Made by a program: the position numbers and the translations under genes. Below the pieces are notes generated by a model that did not search any database, was not told the DNA's origin, and worked only from the letters and a program-made list of their open reading frames with translations. DNA of 64,000 bases from Tenrec ecaudatus (Eukaryota; Chordata; Mammalia; Afrosoricida; Tenrecidae), in the NCBI RefSeq assembly GCF_050624435.1, contig NC_134540.1:106049739-106113738 (forward strand), written 5' to 3'. Positions 23,545 to 35,164 of the stretch are shown piece after piece (position 1 is the first letter of the stretch; every line of letters begins with the position of its first letter).

Positions 23545-23690
23545 AAAAAAAATCATCTTATTGGGGGCTCGTACAACTACTGTCACAATCCATACATGCA
23601 TCCATTATATCAAGCACATTTGTACATTTGTTGCCATCATCATTCTCAAAACATTTGCTTTCTGCTTGAGCTCTTGATATCAGCTCCCTT
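23545..23690 (-). mobile_element. L1-type 3' tail, antisense
   Basis: Reverse of the tail: TCATCTTATTGGGGGCTCGT, TGTCACAATCCATACATGC, AAGCACATTTGTACATTTG, TTGCCATCATCATTCTC. Confidence 0.8.
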
Positions 23691-24124
23691 GTTTCACTTC
23701 GTCAGCCATGACTCAATCCGTGGGAAGCCCTGCTTTACCATGAGCCACTGCTCTCTCAGCCCAGTGTAATAAATCATGACTGTGCTCAGCCAGGATGGGT
23801 ATACGAGTTTGTCTCCTGGATCACTCAGCTAGATCTCCTGGCCCTCAATGCCTCGTGGAGAAGCCATTAAAGTCATCACGGAGAAAGACAAATATTAAGT
23901 CGAGAAGGCGGTAATTTGACTTCTCTCCATTGAACATGAAAAGCAATTGTACAGATGTCCTATCAGATAGGATTGAGTGTGGATGCCTGCCAACCCTCAA
24001 TTACCACACCAGCGGAGAAAGCAGCCAACCCGGAATTGAGGCCATCGGCTGTGGACCCTGCAGTGACACAAGCTCATTTAACTTAGAAAACAGAAGTTTC
24101 TGGAGGAAAACGCCTGTGGTGAAG

Positions 24125-24245
24125 TAAAAAAAGAAAATGATGAGGGCAAAGAATGTATAGATGTGCTTTATACAATTGATGTATGTATATGTATGGACTG
24201 TGATAAGAGTTGTATGAGCCCCTAATAAATTGTTTGAAAAAAAAA
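24125..24245 (+). mobile_element. L1-type 3' tail, short
   Basis: Only the last 120 bp are present (GATGAGGGCAAAGAATG through CCCCTAATAAATTG), followed by an A-rich run. Confidence 0.8.
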
Positions 24246-24284
24246 TTTTTTTAAGTAACTTTTGAACTAAAACTCTTGTTAGTA

Positions 24285-24525
24285 TCCTATTAAGGAATAC
24301 GTACTTTGGCCTGGTTATCAGGAGAGACCAGTCCCTGGAAAAGGACATCATACTTGGAAGAGTAGAGGGCAGCGAAAAAGAGGAAGATCCTCAACAGTGG
24401 ATTGGCACAAGGGCTGCAGCGATGGGCGCAGGCATGCCAGCCATGGCGAAGCGGGTGCAAACCAGGAGTGCTGCCTTCAGTTGTACAGAGTCACAGAGTC
24501 AGTGGCACCTAACAACAACAACCAC
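24285..24525 (+). mobile_element. RTE LINE 3' end
   Basis: CCTGGTTATCAGGAGAGACC, AAAAGGACATCATACTTGG and GCGAAAAAGAGGAAGATCC encode the RTE C-terminus (LEKDIILG-like, KRGRSSTVDW). It ends CAGTGGCACCTAACAACAAC, the typical RTE tail with an ACA repeat. It is 5' truncated. Confidence 0.88.
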
Positions 24526-24889
24526 CTCCCTGGCAGTCATTCACCTTAGATCGTGTGCTACTTGTTGCCTTGTATCCAGTTGGTGCTGATTCATGACAAT
24601 GTTCTGTGTATAACACAGCGCAATGTTGTACTGGTGTCACTTGGGGGCAGGCATAGGAGGGGTGGCCCAAGTCCTGAAAACCCCAAGTCTGGGCAGTAAA
24701 CAAATTAATGTAAGACCTTGAACTTTATAATGTGAGTGGCAGGGAAGCAATATTAGCAAGTCACTTACATGTGAAAAAAACAATCAGACCTATGTAGCTA
24801 TATAACAGAATTACACCACGGAGAAACGCTGCATGGGTGACTTCTTCATTGGCATCTCCTTGCTTGCAGGTTGGTCTGCCTTTTTGCTT

Positions 24890-25270
24890 CCTACCGACCC
24901 AGGTGATTGTTGTGAGGCGCCCTCCAGTCTGCTCCTCCTCTCCGAGCTGCCCTCTGCGGAGCAAGGTAAAACACTGCCTGCCCCGGCCCCATCTTCACTG
25001 TCTATCCTATGAGAGTTTGAGCTCGTTGTACCTGCTGTGTCAGTCCATCACATTCCTTTTTCTCTGACCCACGACTTTACCAAGCATTATGGCCTTGCCC
25101 AGGGATGGGTCCCTCCTGATGGCATGCCCAAGTACGTGAGATTAAAGGCTTGCCGTCCTGTGTGCTGAGAACATTCTGGTTGTACTCTCAAGATCCACGT
25201 GTTCATTCTCCTGACAGTCTATGGTATGGTCAATATTCTTCGCACATAATGCATGTAAGAATGCTCAAGA
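24890..25270 (-). mobile_element. RTE-derived sequence, antisense
   Basis: Blocks such as GTGTCAGTCCATCACATTCC, TTTACCAAGCATTATGGCC, CTCAAGATCCACGTGTTCA and GACAGTCTATGGTATGG resemble RTE-related sequence, including the segment at 950-1040. The assignment is by similarity to that copy. Confidence 0.6.
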
Positions 25271-25639
25271 AGCATGACTGGTTCGTTGGTGCCCCCTCCC
25301 CAAAAGGGATCCAGTCCAGGGAACCCTCTGGGGAAATGGCTGCACGTGGTGCTCCGAAACACCTTCTGTAGACACGGGCAGGTTCATTTCATTTCCAAAA
25401 CATCTGATCTCCATCAGTAGGAGACTGTGTCCCCTATGTGCCCTATGCTGGCATACTGTGCAGACACAAAACTGAATACTGCCATGGCAGCGTGACACAT
25501 TACTTTTCAAGGATGGAAAGAAGAGGCAACCCAGAATTCTGTTCTCACTGAGAATAGCCTTAAAGGATGAAGGTAACATCAAGGCATTCGGTTAGTAACA
25601 GAATTTGTTGTGAGATGTATCCTAAAAGAACAGCTAAGG

Positions 25640-27435
25640 CCCCACTATGAGACATGATGCCCCTCAGTGACCAATGGGGCTACAGGGGACAGCACCGGAG
25701 ACACGGCGTGGGAATTGCACCTGACCTGATCCCACCACACCGAGGCACAGCACTGGGGGAGTGCAGCGGAACAGCAAGGGAATGGAGCGGCAAGGTCCCA
25801 AGGGAATGCTGAAAGTGGACTTTGGGGCCAGGGCGTGGTGCCCCAACAGACTGGACTGGAAAACAATCCTAAAGGCCAACAAACGATCTTTGAACTAACT
25901 ACAAGCTTTTCTTTCTTGATGTGTTTTGTTTTATTCTGTCAGTGATTTATTGTTGTTTTGTTGTTTTTGTACATGTTATTATCTCCACAGGTCTGTCTAA
26001 ATAAGACAGACTGGATGAACTATCTGGAGGAAAAACAGCGGGACCAACAGTTCCTGGGGGACTTGGGATAGGGGGAGATGGGGGGTAAGGAAGTGGTGTT
26101 AACACAGGGACAAGGGAACAACATGGGATCCAAATTGGTGGTGAGGAGTTGCAGGCCTGGTAGGGAATGATCAAGGGTAAGGTTACGTAAAGAAGAGTTA
26201 TAGCTGTAACCCAGGTGGGGACAGAGCATGATAGTGGGGCAGGAGGAAAGTCAAGGGAGATGGAGAAAAGAGCTAGGAGTCAAAGGGCATTTATAGAGGT
26301 CTAGACAAAGACATGTACATGCAAATATATATATGAGGATGGGGAAATAGATCTATGTGACTATATTTATAGGTTTAGTATTAAGGTGGCGGAAGGACTT
26401 TGGGCCTCTACTCAAGCACTCCCTCAATGCATGAATACTTTCTTCTATTAAATTGGCATTCTATGATGCTCACTCTCCCAACACAACTGCTGAAGCCAAA
26501 GCGGGTAAACAAGTAAATGATAGCGTCTGGGGTCTTAAAGGCTGGAAGATAAACAAGCGGCTATCTAGCTCGGAAGCAACAAAGCCCACATGGAAGAACA
26601 CACCAGCCTGTGTGATCACGTGGTCCCAAAGGGTTCAGTTATCAGGCATCAAAGAACAAAAAATCATGGTATCATTGGCTGTACACCTCCATGATATGAT
26701 CGCCGAAGACAAACGGGTGCATAAACAAATGTGGCAAAGAAAGCTGATGGTGCCCGGGTGTCAAAGGGATCAGGGATAAGGCATCATAAAAAAAAATCTT
26801 ACCATAGTGAATGAAGGGGGAAGTGCAGAGTGGAGACCCAAAGCCCATTTTTCGGCCACTGGAGATCCCCTCACAGAGGGGTCTAGGGGAGGGGATGAGT
26901 CAGGGTGCAATGTAGCACCGATGAAGAATACAGCTTTCCCCCAGTTCCTAAATGCTTCCTCCCCCCCACCTACCATGATCCAAATTCTACCTTGCAAGTC
27001 TGGATAGAGCAGAGGTTGTACACTGGTGCAGATAGGAGCTGGAGGCACAGGGAATCCAGGGTAGATGATACCTTCAGGACCCGGGGTATGAGGGGTGATA
27101 CTGGGAGAGTAGAGGGTGAGTGGGTTGGAAAGGGGGAACCGATTACAAGGATCTACATGTGAAATCCTCCCTGGGGGATGGACAACAGAAAAAGGGGGTG
27201 AAGGGAGATGTCGGACAGGGCGATATGACAAAATAATAATTTATAAATGATCAAGGGCTCATGAGGGAGGGAGGGGGAAAAAAGAGGACCTGATGCAAAG
27301 GGCTGAAGTGAAGAGCAAATGCTTTGAAAATGATTAGGGCAAAGAATGTACAGATGTGCTTTATACAATTGATGTATGTATATGTATGGATTGTGATAAG
27401 AGTTTCATGTGCCCCTAATAAATGTTTTTAAAAAG
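25640..27435 (+). mobile_element. Long L1 3'-UTR-type element
   Basis: From about 25,915 to 27,435 it aligns in order with the copy at 44,965-46,440: TATTATCTCCACAGGTCTG, the TTAAGGTGGCGGAAGGAC block, GTCTGGGGTCTTAAAGGCTGG, CACATGGAAGAACACACCAG, CCACTGGAGATCCCCTCAC, the G-rich purine tract and the ATTGATGTATGTATATGTATG tail with CCCCTAATAAATG. The segment 25,640-25,915 may belong to the same insertion. No long open frame survives. Function is not implied; length and purine tract fit an L1 3' UTR. Confidence 0.72.
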
Positions 27436-27824
27436 AGAGAAAAACAGCTAAGGAAAGTATGCATAAAGAAAGCAGTGAAAGAAAAGAATCTTAGAACATC
27501 AAGAAAAAAAAGAGAAAGCGGGTAAGCAAAAATATGAGTAAATATAATAAGCGTTCTTTTCCTCTTGAGTGTTTGGTATCGTGTTTGACTGCTGAAGCAG
27601 CATTTCCACACTGTCTAGTTTGGTTCCAAATACACTCAGACGGACTATTTAAGACAGTTATATTTTAAACCCTAAGAGAGAGAGGGATACAAAGAGAGGT
27701 ACAGTTTCTCCACATTTCATTTATAGTCATGACATAAGATATCAGGAGATTGGCAAGATATTCAGATAATGTAATAACGAGAGAAAACACTGGAAAAAGC
27801 TGTATAAAAAGGGAAAAAGTGATA

Positions 27825-28105
27825 ATCAGAGGACTCTGGGAAGATGGTGCCGAGATAGAGTCCCCTGCCTACAACTCTGCTTGTGTGGCCTGCAGATGGA
27901 CCGTCTATGAAATCCAGGATCGATGAACCTATAGAGACAGCAAGTGGAATAGGGGCTCATGGTAGCTCCAGTTGGGGGGAGGGGGGGCGCCGAGGTCAAG
28001 GAGTTCAAGAAGGAAGAGAATGTTTGAAACAGATTGTGGTAGCAAGTGTACAGCACTGCTTCATGTGATTGAACAATGGAACAATATGATATCTGTGTTA
28101 GCACC
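27825..28105 (+). mobile_element. L1 5'-end-like segment
   Basis: GACTCTGGGAAGATGGTGCCG with GAGATAGAGTCCCC resembles the start of older mammalian L1 elements (a conserved 'AAGATGG' box). It ends before an ORF2-like segment. Confidence 0.5.
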
Positions 28106-28129
28106 CAAAAAATGGTTTTGGAAAAAACA

Positions 28130-28740
28130 AAACTAGATAGTGAAAGTTAGAATTCTTTAAAAAATATTAAAGTGACCCACAGAAAAGGGAACAAAAGAAT
28201 AAACAAAACAATGACAGTAAAATAAATTGAACAATCTTGTTGACAGTTATGCCAGATGTAAATGATCTAAGCATACCAGCTTAAAAAAAATCAACACTTT
28301 CAACCTAAAGACACTTCTAAATGATCCATAGGTCAAGAGGACAGTCTCAAAGGTAATAAAAACTACACTAAACTGAATTAAAATGGAAGCAGCCCTTAAA
28401 AATTGGTGGGAAATAGGTGCTGACAGGGAAATGTATGGAACTAAATGTATGCATTAGAAAAAAATGAAAAATTTTACATATATAAGTGCCCCCCCCACAC
28501 ACACACCACTTTAGGGCCCCAGTGAAAGGGCAAATTAAACCCAAAGCAAGTGGAAGGAAGGAAATAACACAAGAGCAGAAATCAGTGCAATTAAAAACAA
28601 AATTCTAGAACATCAATCAGACAGCTTTTTGAAAGATCAATAAAATTGGCAAACCATCAGCAAGCTGTTTCCAAAGAGGAAAAGAGCGGTCACCAAGAAC
28701 AGGAACGAGACAAGCATGAAAAGCTGAGATGTACAGAGAA
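28130..28740 (+). mobile_element. Old L1 ORF2 fragment
   Basis: Phrases such as GGAAATGTATGGAACTAAATG, CCCAAAGCAAGTGGAAGG, GAAATAACACAAGAGCAGAA and GACAGCTTTTTGAAAGATC follow the order of L1 ORF2 between endonuclease and RT. It contains a CCCCCCCACACACACA run near 28.49 kb and many stops. Confidence 0.65.
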
Positions 28741-29079
28741 ACACTGAAAAGTCATGAAGTAGAACATATGTATTGAGTAGCGATCGCTTCAATGAGGCAG
28801 TGTCAACCCAAACACTGGGGAGACATGCTGAAGGGAGGACAGTGAAAGTGGGTTGTGTAATTTATATGCTGATTTATCAAGAGAGAGCATCAAAGCAGGG
28901 TGTCAGGGTCGGCCCGTTATAGAAATGGTCACCAAACAGCCTCTAGTCAGACCTAAAACACTTGCTTCGCAAAGTTGAGTGCCCATAGGTGTTTCCCAAA
29001 AGAAGCCAGTGTCGAAGGCACAAGTCTCCACTCAGCTGCTTACTAGGTTATTGCTTAGATTCCAAATGGCCTGTGCGGG

Positions 29080-29932
29080 TTACCCCAATTTCATGAACCC
29101 AGAAATCTGATTTCCAGGACAACTAAAACAGCTTTGTCAGGAAATGTCACCGAAAATGTCAAGAAGGTAACCACCGCCACCAATGCCCTAAGTTTGACCC
29201 CAGAAACAAACGGACCAAACCACTAGCACTCACCTAATAGTAAATTTAAGGGTTGAATAGGCCTGTGATTTTTAAGAATGTAGAAACTATCAAACAATAT
29301 CGTGACCGTTCCATGCAAGTACATTTTTGCTGAAGTTAACTTTAAAACAGTTGTAGCTGTGCATTGACAGCCACCAGAAATTCAAGCCAGATTCAGAAGA
29401 GGACTTGAATGAGCGATATTGCTGCCATCAGATGGCTCGTGGCTGAAAGCAGAGAAAACAGGGAGAGGTTTATTGTGTTTTATTGACTATACAAAGGCAT
29501 TTGACTGTGGATCAGAAAAATGGATATTGTGCAAAAACTGGGAATTGCAGAACAGCTAATTATACGCTCGTGGAACCCGTACATCGCCAAAGGCAATTGT
29601 TCAAGAAGAACAAAGGAACACTGCACGGTTTGCCATCAGGAGAGGCACACATCAGGGTGGTGGCCTTTCACCTTACATACTCAGTCTGCATATTGAGTGA
29701 ATGTCCTAGACTGGACTGAAGAACATGGCAGATGACACAGACTTGCTTGCAAAAAAGTGAAGAGGGCTTGAAACAGTTGCTTTTCAAAAATCAGATCGTC
29801 GCCTCCAAGGTAAAGCAGGCCAAAATCCTTACATGTAAGATAAATACAGCCCAGTTCTTAGTTTATAAATCTCAGGGGCTCCTGTGGGGCACAACTGCAA
29901 AGAGAAACTTACAGATAACAGAAAAAGGATAG
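29080..29932 (+). mobile_element. RTE LINE reverse transcriptase, left half
   Basis: CATTGACAGCCACCAGAAAT, ATTCAAGCCAGATTCAGAAG, then FIDYTKAF-like coding at 29.48 kb, GIAEQLIIRSWN-like, and MADDTDLLAKK at 29.73 kb show the RTE RT in order, with frameshifts and stops. It breaks off at about 29,932 in the segment just after the MADD catalytic box, exactly where an ERV LTR begins. The rest resumes at about 34,008. Confidence 0.88.
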
Positions 29933-29933
29933 A

Positions 29934-30317
29934 TGCCGTTGAGACGCTCCAAGGCCCAGAACTTTATTTGAGGCAGATTTAAATACCCTTCCGGTCACGT
30001 ACTCCGCAACAAAGGGACAGTTTCACAATTATTTGAGGACATACAAAGAAACGTTAATACATCAGCCAAGCTGTTCACAGACAGGAGGGGAGGACAAGTT
30101 GGGAACATGAAGTAACTGATAAGTTTGCAGGCTGCTGGTTCTGCAGCCCTGCCAGGGAGTCTGAGGTAAAGTGTCCATTTTATCTCAGGCAGAGAGACAG
30201 GCTAGCTGCTGCTTCATCAGATCCCTCGGTCTTTGTTCAGCATGTTCCCATGGTCTTTGAACATGGAAGGTGGTGGTCCTGCCCCATTTGCCTAAGGAGC
30301 AAACTGCTTTTCCCCCA
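29934..30317 (-). mobile_element. ERV 3' LTR, antisense
   Basis: On the minus strand a purine-rich tract (AAAAAGGGGGGAGACA, 30,333-30,318) is followed by a 384-bp unit starting TG. It has an AATAAA signal (plus-strand 29,963-29,968) near the far end and abuts the RTE at 29,933. This is the layout of a polypurine tract plus LTR. The U3 start is inferred from the purine tract; a one- or two-base shift is possible. Confidence 0.72.
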
Positions 30318-30479
30318 TGTCTCCCCCCTTTTTATTTTCTAATTAGAGTCAAATTGATATGGATCCTGATCACTTGATTTTACAATACAATAATGAAAAC
30401 ACTTTAATCATATTTCAATAAAGACACAATGAGTAATAAATTTTCATCAACAAAATAAGTTTGGCCAACCATACTGACT

Positions 30480-30830
30480 ACTTTACATATGAGTTTTGGG
30501 TTTCCACTGTACTCCATAACCTTTCACAACTGGGTATTCACAATTTAAGCTTTGATACCTTTTCCCTTTTACCCATCTGGATCACACAAGCTGGTGTGCT
30601 TCTAATATGCAGACTTTGAAACCCCATATACTATACCAATTGCTAGCCCGGCACCATCTGCTGTCTTCATCACAATTGCTTATGCACCCATACCAATGAT
30701 CATTTCAAGGTGAGTATCAAGTAAGGCCATATTATCAGAACAAACCATTCTTGTATTGAGGCTAGAATTAATTAGGAGCCCAAAGTCCATCTGCTTTATC
30801 TATGGGATATGCATATCCAAAATGAGAATG
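30480..30830 (-). mobile_element. L1 3'-UTR-type fragment, antisense, inside the ERV
   Basis: TTTTGGGTTTCCACTGTACT, GATCACACAAGCTGGTGTGC, AACAAACCATTCTTGTATTG and CAAAGTCCATCTGCTTTATC match the antisense copy at 49.4-49.75 kb in order. It lies between the env remnant and the LTR. Confidence 0.75.
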
Positions 30831-30974
30831 CCATCTTCATAAAGTTTACATGCAAAGTAGTTATATGCACAATCTACAATCCAGCCAAGTGACATTGAAT
30901 GCAATTCATTTACCATGAAGTTTTCAACAGCAGATCAAAATGATATTTGTTCCCCTCTAGAATATTCTTTTTTA

Positions 30975-33240
30975 ATTTAAGTTAAATTGATATGAGCCAT
31001 TTGTTTGAATTCCATATGATTTAATCTCTTCCGGAGGGTCTGGACTCCTAGGAAAATCATCAAGCATACAATTATTAATCCAACTATGGATGAACCTGTG
31101 CTCTGCACCAGGCTTTGCTACAGCCACGAGGGTGGAGCCAGATAAGACTTCAGCAGTCTGTGAGATCAAATCATTAGTAGGGTCGTTCTTAAGAGTTTCA
31201 CTAAAAGATGCAAAGATTTCTTTTCATAATGACTCAATGTCAAATGCTACCTTATTTCCATTATTTCCAATAATACTTGCTTTGATTGCATGGGTGTGGC
31301 GTGAACAACAGTCAGAAACATTCCATTCACATCTCAATGACATTGTTTCTGTAAATCTAGACGTTGATCTCCCAGCCATTTCATGGCTTGTTGCAGCTCA
31401 CCAACTTTCCTGTTTAGCTCATCATCCACTCTAGCTTGAGAAACGGAAACATTACATGCAAATCTTTTTACCATTTCAGTTTGGATGGATTCTTGCAGTG
31501 CAGTCCTCTCTTCAGCAGCAGTAGTGGGGGTGGCTATTAACCCTAAAATAGTCACCATTAACATTCCAGAAAACCTTTTAGCAGTTCCCCAATACCTTAG
31601 TTAACACAGTAGTAAGGGGACCTTTGCCCCAAGGTCGAGACATCTGCCCTGGCAGCCACACACTCAGACAGGACTTCAATATAATATGACTTCCATTGTT
31701 TAAATTCGCCTGCATAAAATTGAGGTAGTTAATGGTGCCAACCTGGCCAATAAACACATGTTGGGTTATTGAAGGGCGGAGGGATAAATGGCTCAGTGAA
31801 CCTTGCCTTTCTAGTTCTAGTTCTCTGGTCTCTTGCTTTCTGATGGTTGGACCAGGGCGCAGCTGCCTTACCCAGTTCCCTGCTTCAGCTGGCAAGGCTC
31901 ATTTCCTGCAAGACATCCCTGAGGAGAAGCCACATGGATCTACCCCGATGCAGCCCTGGGTGCTGGAGCAGCTGTGTGGAGACCCCTGCCAGCGCTGAGA
32001 TGCTTACACATTCACTGACTCGGCTTTCCTCCTGCAGTCAGTATCATTGTGTGTGTTTTGTGAGATGGAGGAGGACTTTGTGGATTGGTGTTGGACATAT
32101 GGGTTAATGTTGGACTTTGGGGCTTAGGCAGCACTGAGTTGGGATGTTTTCTTGATGTGCACTTAATCCTTATATAAAACTTTCTCATACATGAGTTTCT
32201 GTGGATTTGTTTCTCTAAAGTACCCAGACTAACACAAAAGTGTTAATAACAAGTATACAATGTAATTGCTGCAAGTTACTGTTCTCATAGGCAAGTTAAT
32301 ACTTAAGTGTCCAGTAGCAATGACAAAAGATTATATTATGAGTTTCCTTAAGTATAAAGTTCTATCTGGAAAGTGATCGACTTGTACCTTCAACTTCTCC
32401 AATAAAAGAAACCATAGGCTGCGTAGCTAAAGGTAGTTTCCACAAGCCCCCCTGCTCGGGTCTGATAGACGGGAACAAGATGAGGTCGAGGAGGGGTTAG
32501 ACCGCCTCATGTCAGGCCATCGGTTTCCTAGCACGGGCCCCATAAGAAGATCCTCTATGATTCCAAATAGCTTCATGTGCATAATCACAAAAGTTGCATT
32601 TGCATCTTCAGAAGAGTTTGTCAAACATTTTCCATGAGGATCCCAATCAACAATAGGGACAGAACTATTAATAATTTTCCCGTGTGACCTTTTGTGCAGT
32701 TTCGTGATGAGTGAAAATATCACCAAATTCATTATCTCCCATGCCAAGTTGTGAGGTGCTATTTCCATATTCCGCAAAAGTCATTCCTGCTACAGAGAAA
32801 AGCCAAGGGTCAGTCCAACGAACAGATAATCGTCATAGCCACATTTTTTCTTTCTGTTTTTTTTTTTTCACAGCCGCATTTCCGTTTTTGCTTGAAGACA
32901 ACCTTTTACAGATCCCACACAGCGGAGAAGAGTCACAACCCACAGTAAAGTTCAAAGCATATCCTTTCTTGTTGGGAAAGTGACTTTTCCCATCTCCCAT
33001 GGTCCCGCCGTCCACTGAGTGTCATAGATGACAACCACGGGGCCTGGCAAATGCTATTCCACAATTTTGGTAATGGTGGATGTGAGATGTAAGCTCAATA
33101 AGAGTCATCTGCACGTACTCCAGATGAAATAACAAGCACTGCCAACATGGCCCCAAACAAGCTCAGGCATCGAACAAGGAGACGCAAGCTCTTTAACCGA
33201 GACTGTCCCTGCAGGAGCCTGTTGGTGCAGGAACATCACC
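30975..33240 (-). pseudogene. Class II ERV env remnant
   Basis: Reading the minus strand from 33.2 kb downward: a hydrophobic signal-peptide-like stretch (LVRCLSLFGAMLAVLVIS, about 33.19-33.10 kb); surface-subunit fragments with Cys and N-glycosylation sites (FTVGCDSSPLCGIC at 32.9 kb, IVDWDPHGKCLTNSS at 32.6 kb, VWLPGQMSRPWG at 31.65 kb); a fusion-peptide-like GLIATPTTAA at 31.53 kb with a heptad region ending WLGDQRLDLQKQC; and a transmembrane segment near 31.1 kb. The order fits env of betaretrovirus-like (HML-type) elements. Several stops and frameshifts and a 0.4-kb insertion break it, so it encodes no envelope. Gag and pol were not found. Confidence 0.75.
31850..32240 (+). repeat. LTR-like repeat inserted in the env remnant
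   Basis: It shares ordered blocks with 50,000-50,505: AGAAGCCACATGGATCTAC, GCCAGCGCTGAGATGCTTA, GGACATATGGGTTAATGTTGG, TTTTCTTGATGTGCACTT, TTTCTCATACATGAGTTTC and an end CCCAGACTAACACA. The TCTCTA..CCCAGACTAACACA end resembles ERVL/MaLR-type LTR ends. Orientation is opposite to the ERV. Confidence 0.55.
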
Positions 33241-33244
33241 CTGG

Positions 33245-33272
33245 TGGACACACACACACACACACCAACAAA
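33245..33272 (+). repeat. (AC)n microsatellite
   Basis: A short interrupted CACACACA run inside ERV-derived sequence. Confidence 0.85.
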
Positions 33273-33299
33273 TACCATGTCTAACTCCCCTCCTCTCTC

Positions 33300-34005
33300 G
33301 AGGATTGTTTATTTCGAGTAAGTGGTTAAGCACAGTCACAGGACAAGTTTCTGAGACTTTGGCAAAAACAATTCTTTGTTCTGTCCTAGAGAACACACCC
33401 CCCAACCCCCCGGCCTGGTTGTAAATCTTTTGCTGCACAGAATGTGTCTCTGATACCCTTTCCTCACTGGCTTGCAAGGTCTGGCTTGTATGACTCAAGG
33501 TTCACCTTTCACTGTGGACAGCTTCCCAAAAAAACTGGACCATAGCTGCTTTTGATGGATGAGAAAACTCTCTCCAGGAACATCCTCTTTAGGAGGGAGG
33601 CCTCCTTGTCCTTCCTCTTAGCGTTCTCAAAAGTACTTACATCTAATTCAGAAGGTCATGGCGACTTTGGGACAGAATCATGCACATATTTACCTTCACA
33701 CTTTGCTTCTATGTGCAACGGCTCTAAAATGAATGAACGCTTGTGGAGACCAAGTGCCACAGACACATGCTCTCCTTTCAAATATGCCGCATCCCTGTGA
33801 GCGAACGCTGCTTTCTGCTTCGGTAAGGCGGGAGCACCTTTGTCAAATGAACTGTTCCACTGCAGTTATGAAGACACTGCGACACTTGCCAAGTTAGCCT
33901 CTCTGTATTCACCTTCCTTTGACACGGCTCACGGCCAGAGCAGGTCTTACAACTGTGTGCTTATCATACCACATTACTAAATCGACCGTTTCCTTCCCCA
34001 GGGAC
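33300..34005. other. Unassigned sequence between ERV and RTE right half
   Basis: This should hold ERV 5' sequence or a 5' LTR, but nothing in it matches the LTR at 29.9-30.3 kb and I recognise no gag or pol. About 0.1 kb of RTE expected next to the right half also appears absent. Confidence 0.5.
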
Positions 34006-34007
34006 AC

Positions 34008-34480
34008 CTGTGAACAAATCAAGCTGTCGCTTTAAGGATTAAGGTGGGCTTGACCCAAGCCATGGTATTTTCAGTCACCTCATACGCACGAGAAAGCTGG
34101 ACACGGAATAAGGAAGACTTCTTTATAGGATTGGCTGGCAAGGGTATTGAAAGTATTCCTTCAAGGGACCAGAAGAACAAACAAATCTACAAAGATGTTC
34201 AACTAGAATAGTCCTTAGCAGCAAAGATGGAGAAACTTTTATTTCATGTACCTTAGGCAGGCTTATCGGGAGAGGCTAGACCTTGGAAAAGGTCATCATG
34301 CTTCGTAAAAGTGCAGTGTCAGCAAACAAAGGAAGACTGTGAACCGGATGGGTGCACGCAGTCTCTGCAGCAGTGGGCTCTGCCCACAAGGGGGGCTTCG
34401 AAGCGGCCAGAGCAGGCAGTGTGTTTTGCCCCAGGGCGCTCGGGTCACCAACTCCTCCTCACCTTAACAGCATCACGTAC
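34008..34480 (+). mobile_element. RTE LINE, right half (3' end)
   Basis: It resumes in the polyprotein with KVGLTQAMVFSVTSYARESW at 34.05 kb. Then come GGCAGGCTTATCGGGAGAGG and GGAAAAGGTCATCATGCTTC (34.25-34.30 kb), ending near TCACCTTAACAGCATCACG. Together with 29,080-29,932 it forms one element split by about 4.1 kb of ERV-derived DNA. Confidence 0.85.
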
Positions 34481-35164
34481 CTATTAAGGACCGTTCATTA
34501 ATCATCTTAGAACTACAAAATGAACCACTAACTCGCCCACTTAAAGTGGCTGACTTGGTGGTGCCCGGCTCTCGTAATGGAGTGTTTTGAGCTAAGGTTC
34601 CGTAGCAGAAGGAATAAGGGCATACAATAACCCTATAAATCCTTGTTTGTTCCACACTTTCTGGAGCACCTGCAACTATTACCTAAAACACATTTTAAAC
34701 CTTAAACCCAAACTGTCTCCTAGGTCAGCTTTCCACCGACAACAGCAGAGCCTAATTAGTAAAGAGCACTTTGAGCACGGTGCTCTCGCAAAGGGGCGTC
34801 CATGTGGGTTCACCTTGGCAGAAGCACCACAAAGGGAGAGACGAGCGACTTAGGGTGCAGTGAGATGATGTCAATGGTGGTGGAGGTAAGCAATGTCACT
34901 ACATTGTACATAGCGATTTTGGTGGCATGGTATGCCTTTACTGTGCATGCTCCCACAGTTTATTTAATGGGGAGGCATCTACATTTACTCATGTGGTCTC
35001 GTCCCCGACACCTGGGCTGTGATGCACGGCCTGAAGAGAAGACCCCAGAGCCCGGTCCTGAGTGCTGTTAGCAACTGCACCCACACTCCCCTGGGCCGAA
35101 TTTCCATCTTTCCCATTCATTTCTTGACTGACTATTGTAATCAAAGGTGATACTTTTTTTAAAA

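Noticed and set aside
33552..34000. Possible RPL23A-like processed pseudogene on the minus strand
   Set aside because: A few residues looked similar (a KGAPALPK-like start), but the match could not be extended and is within chance for such short blocks.
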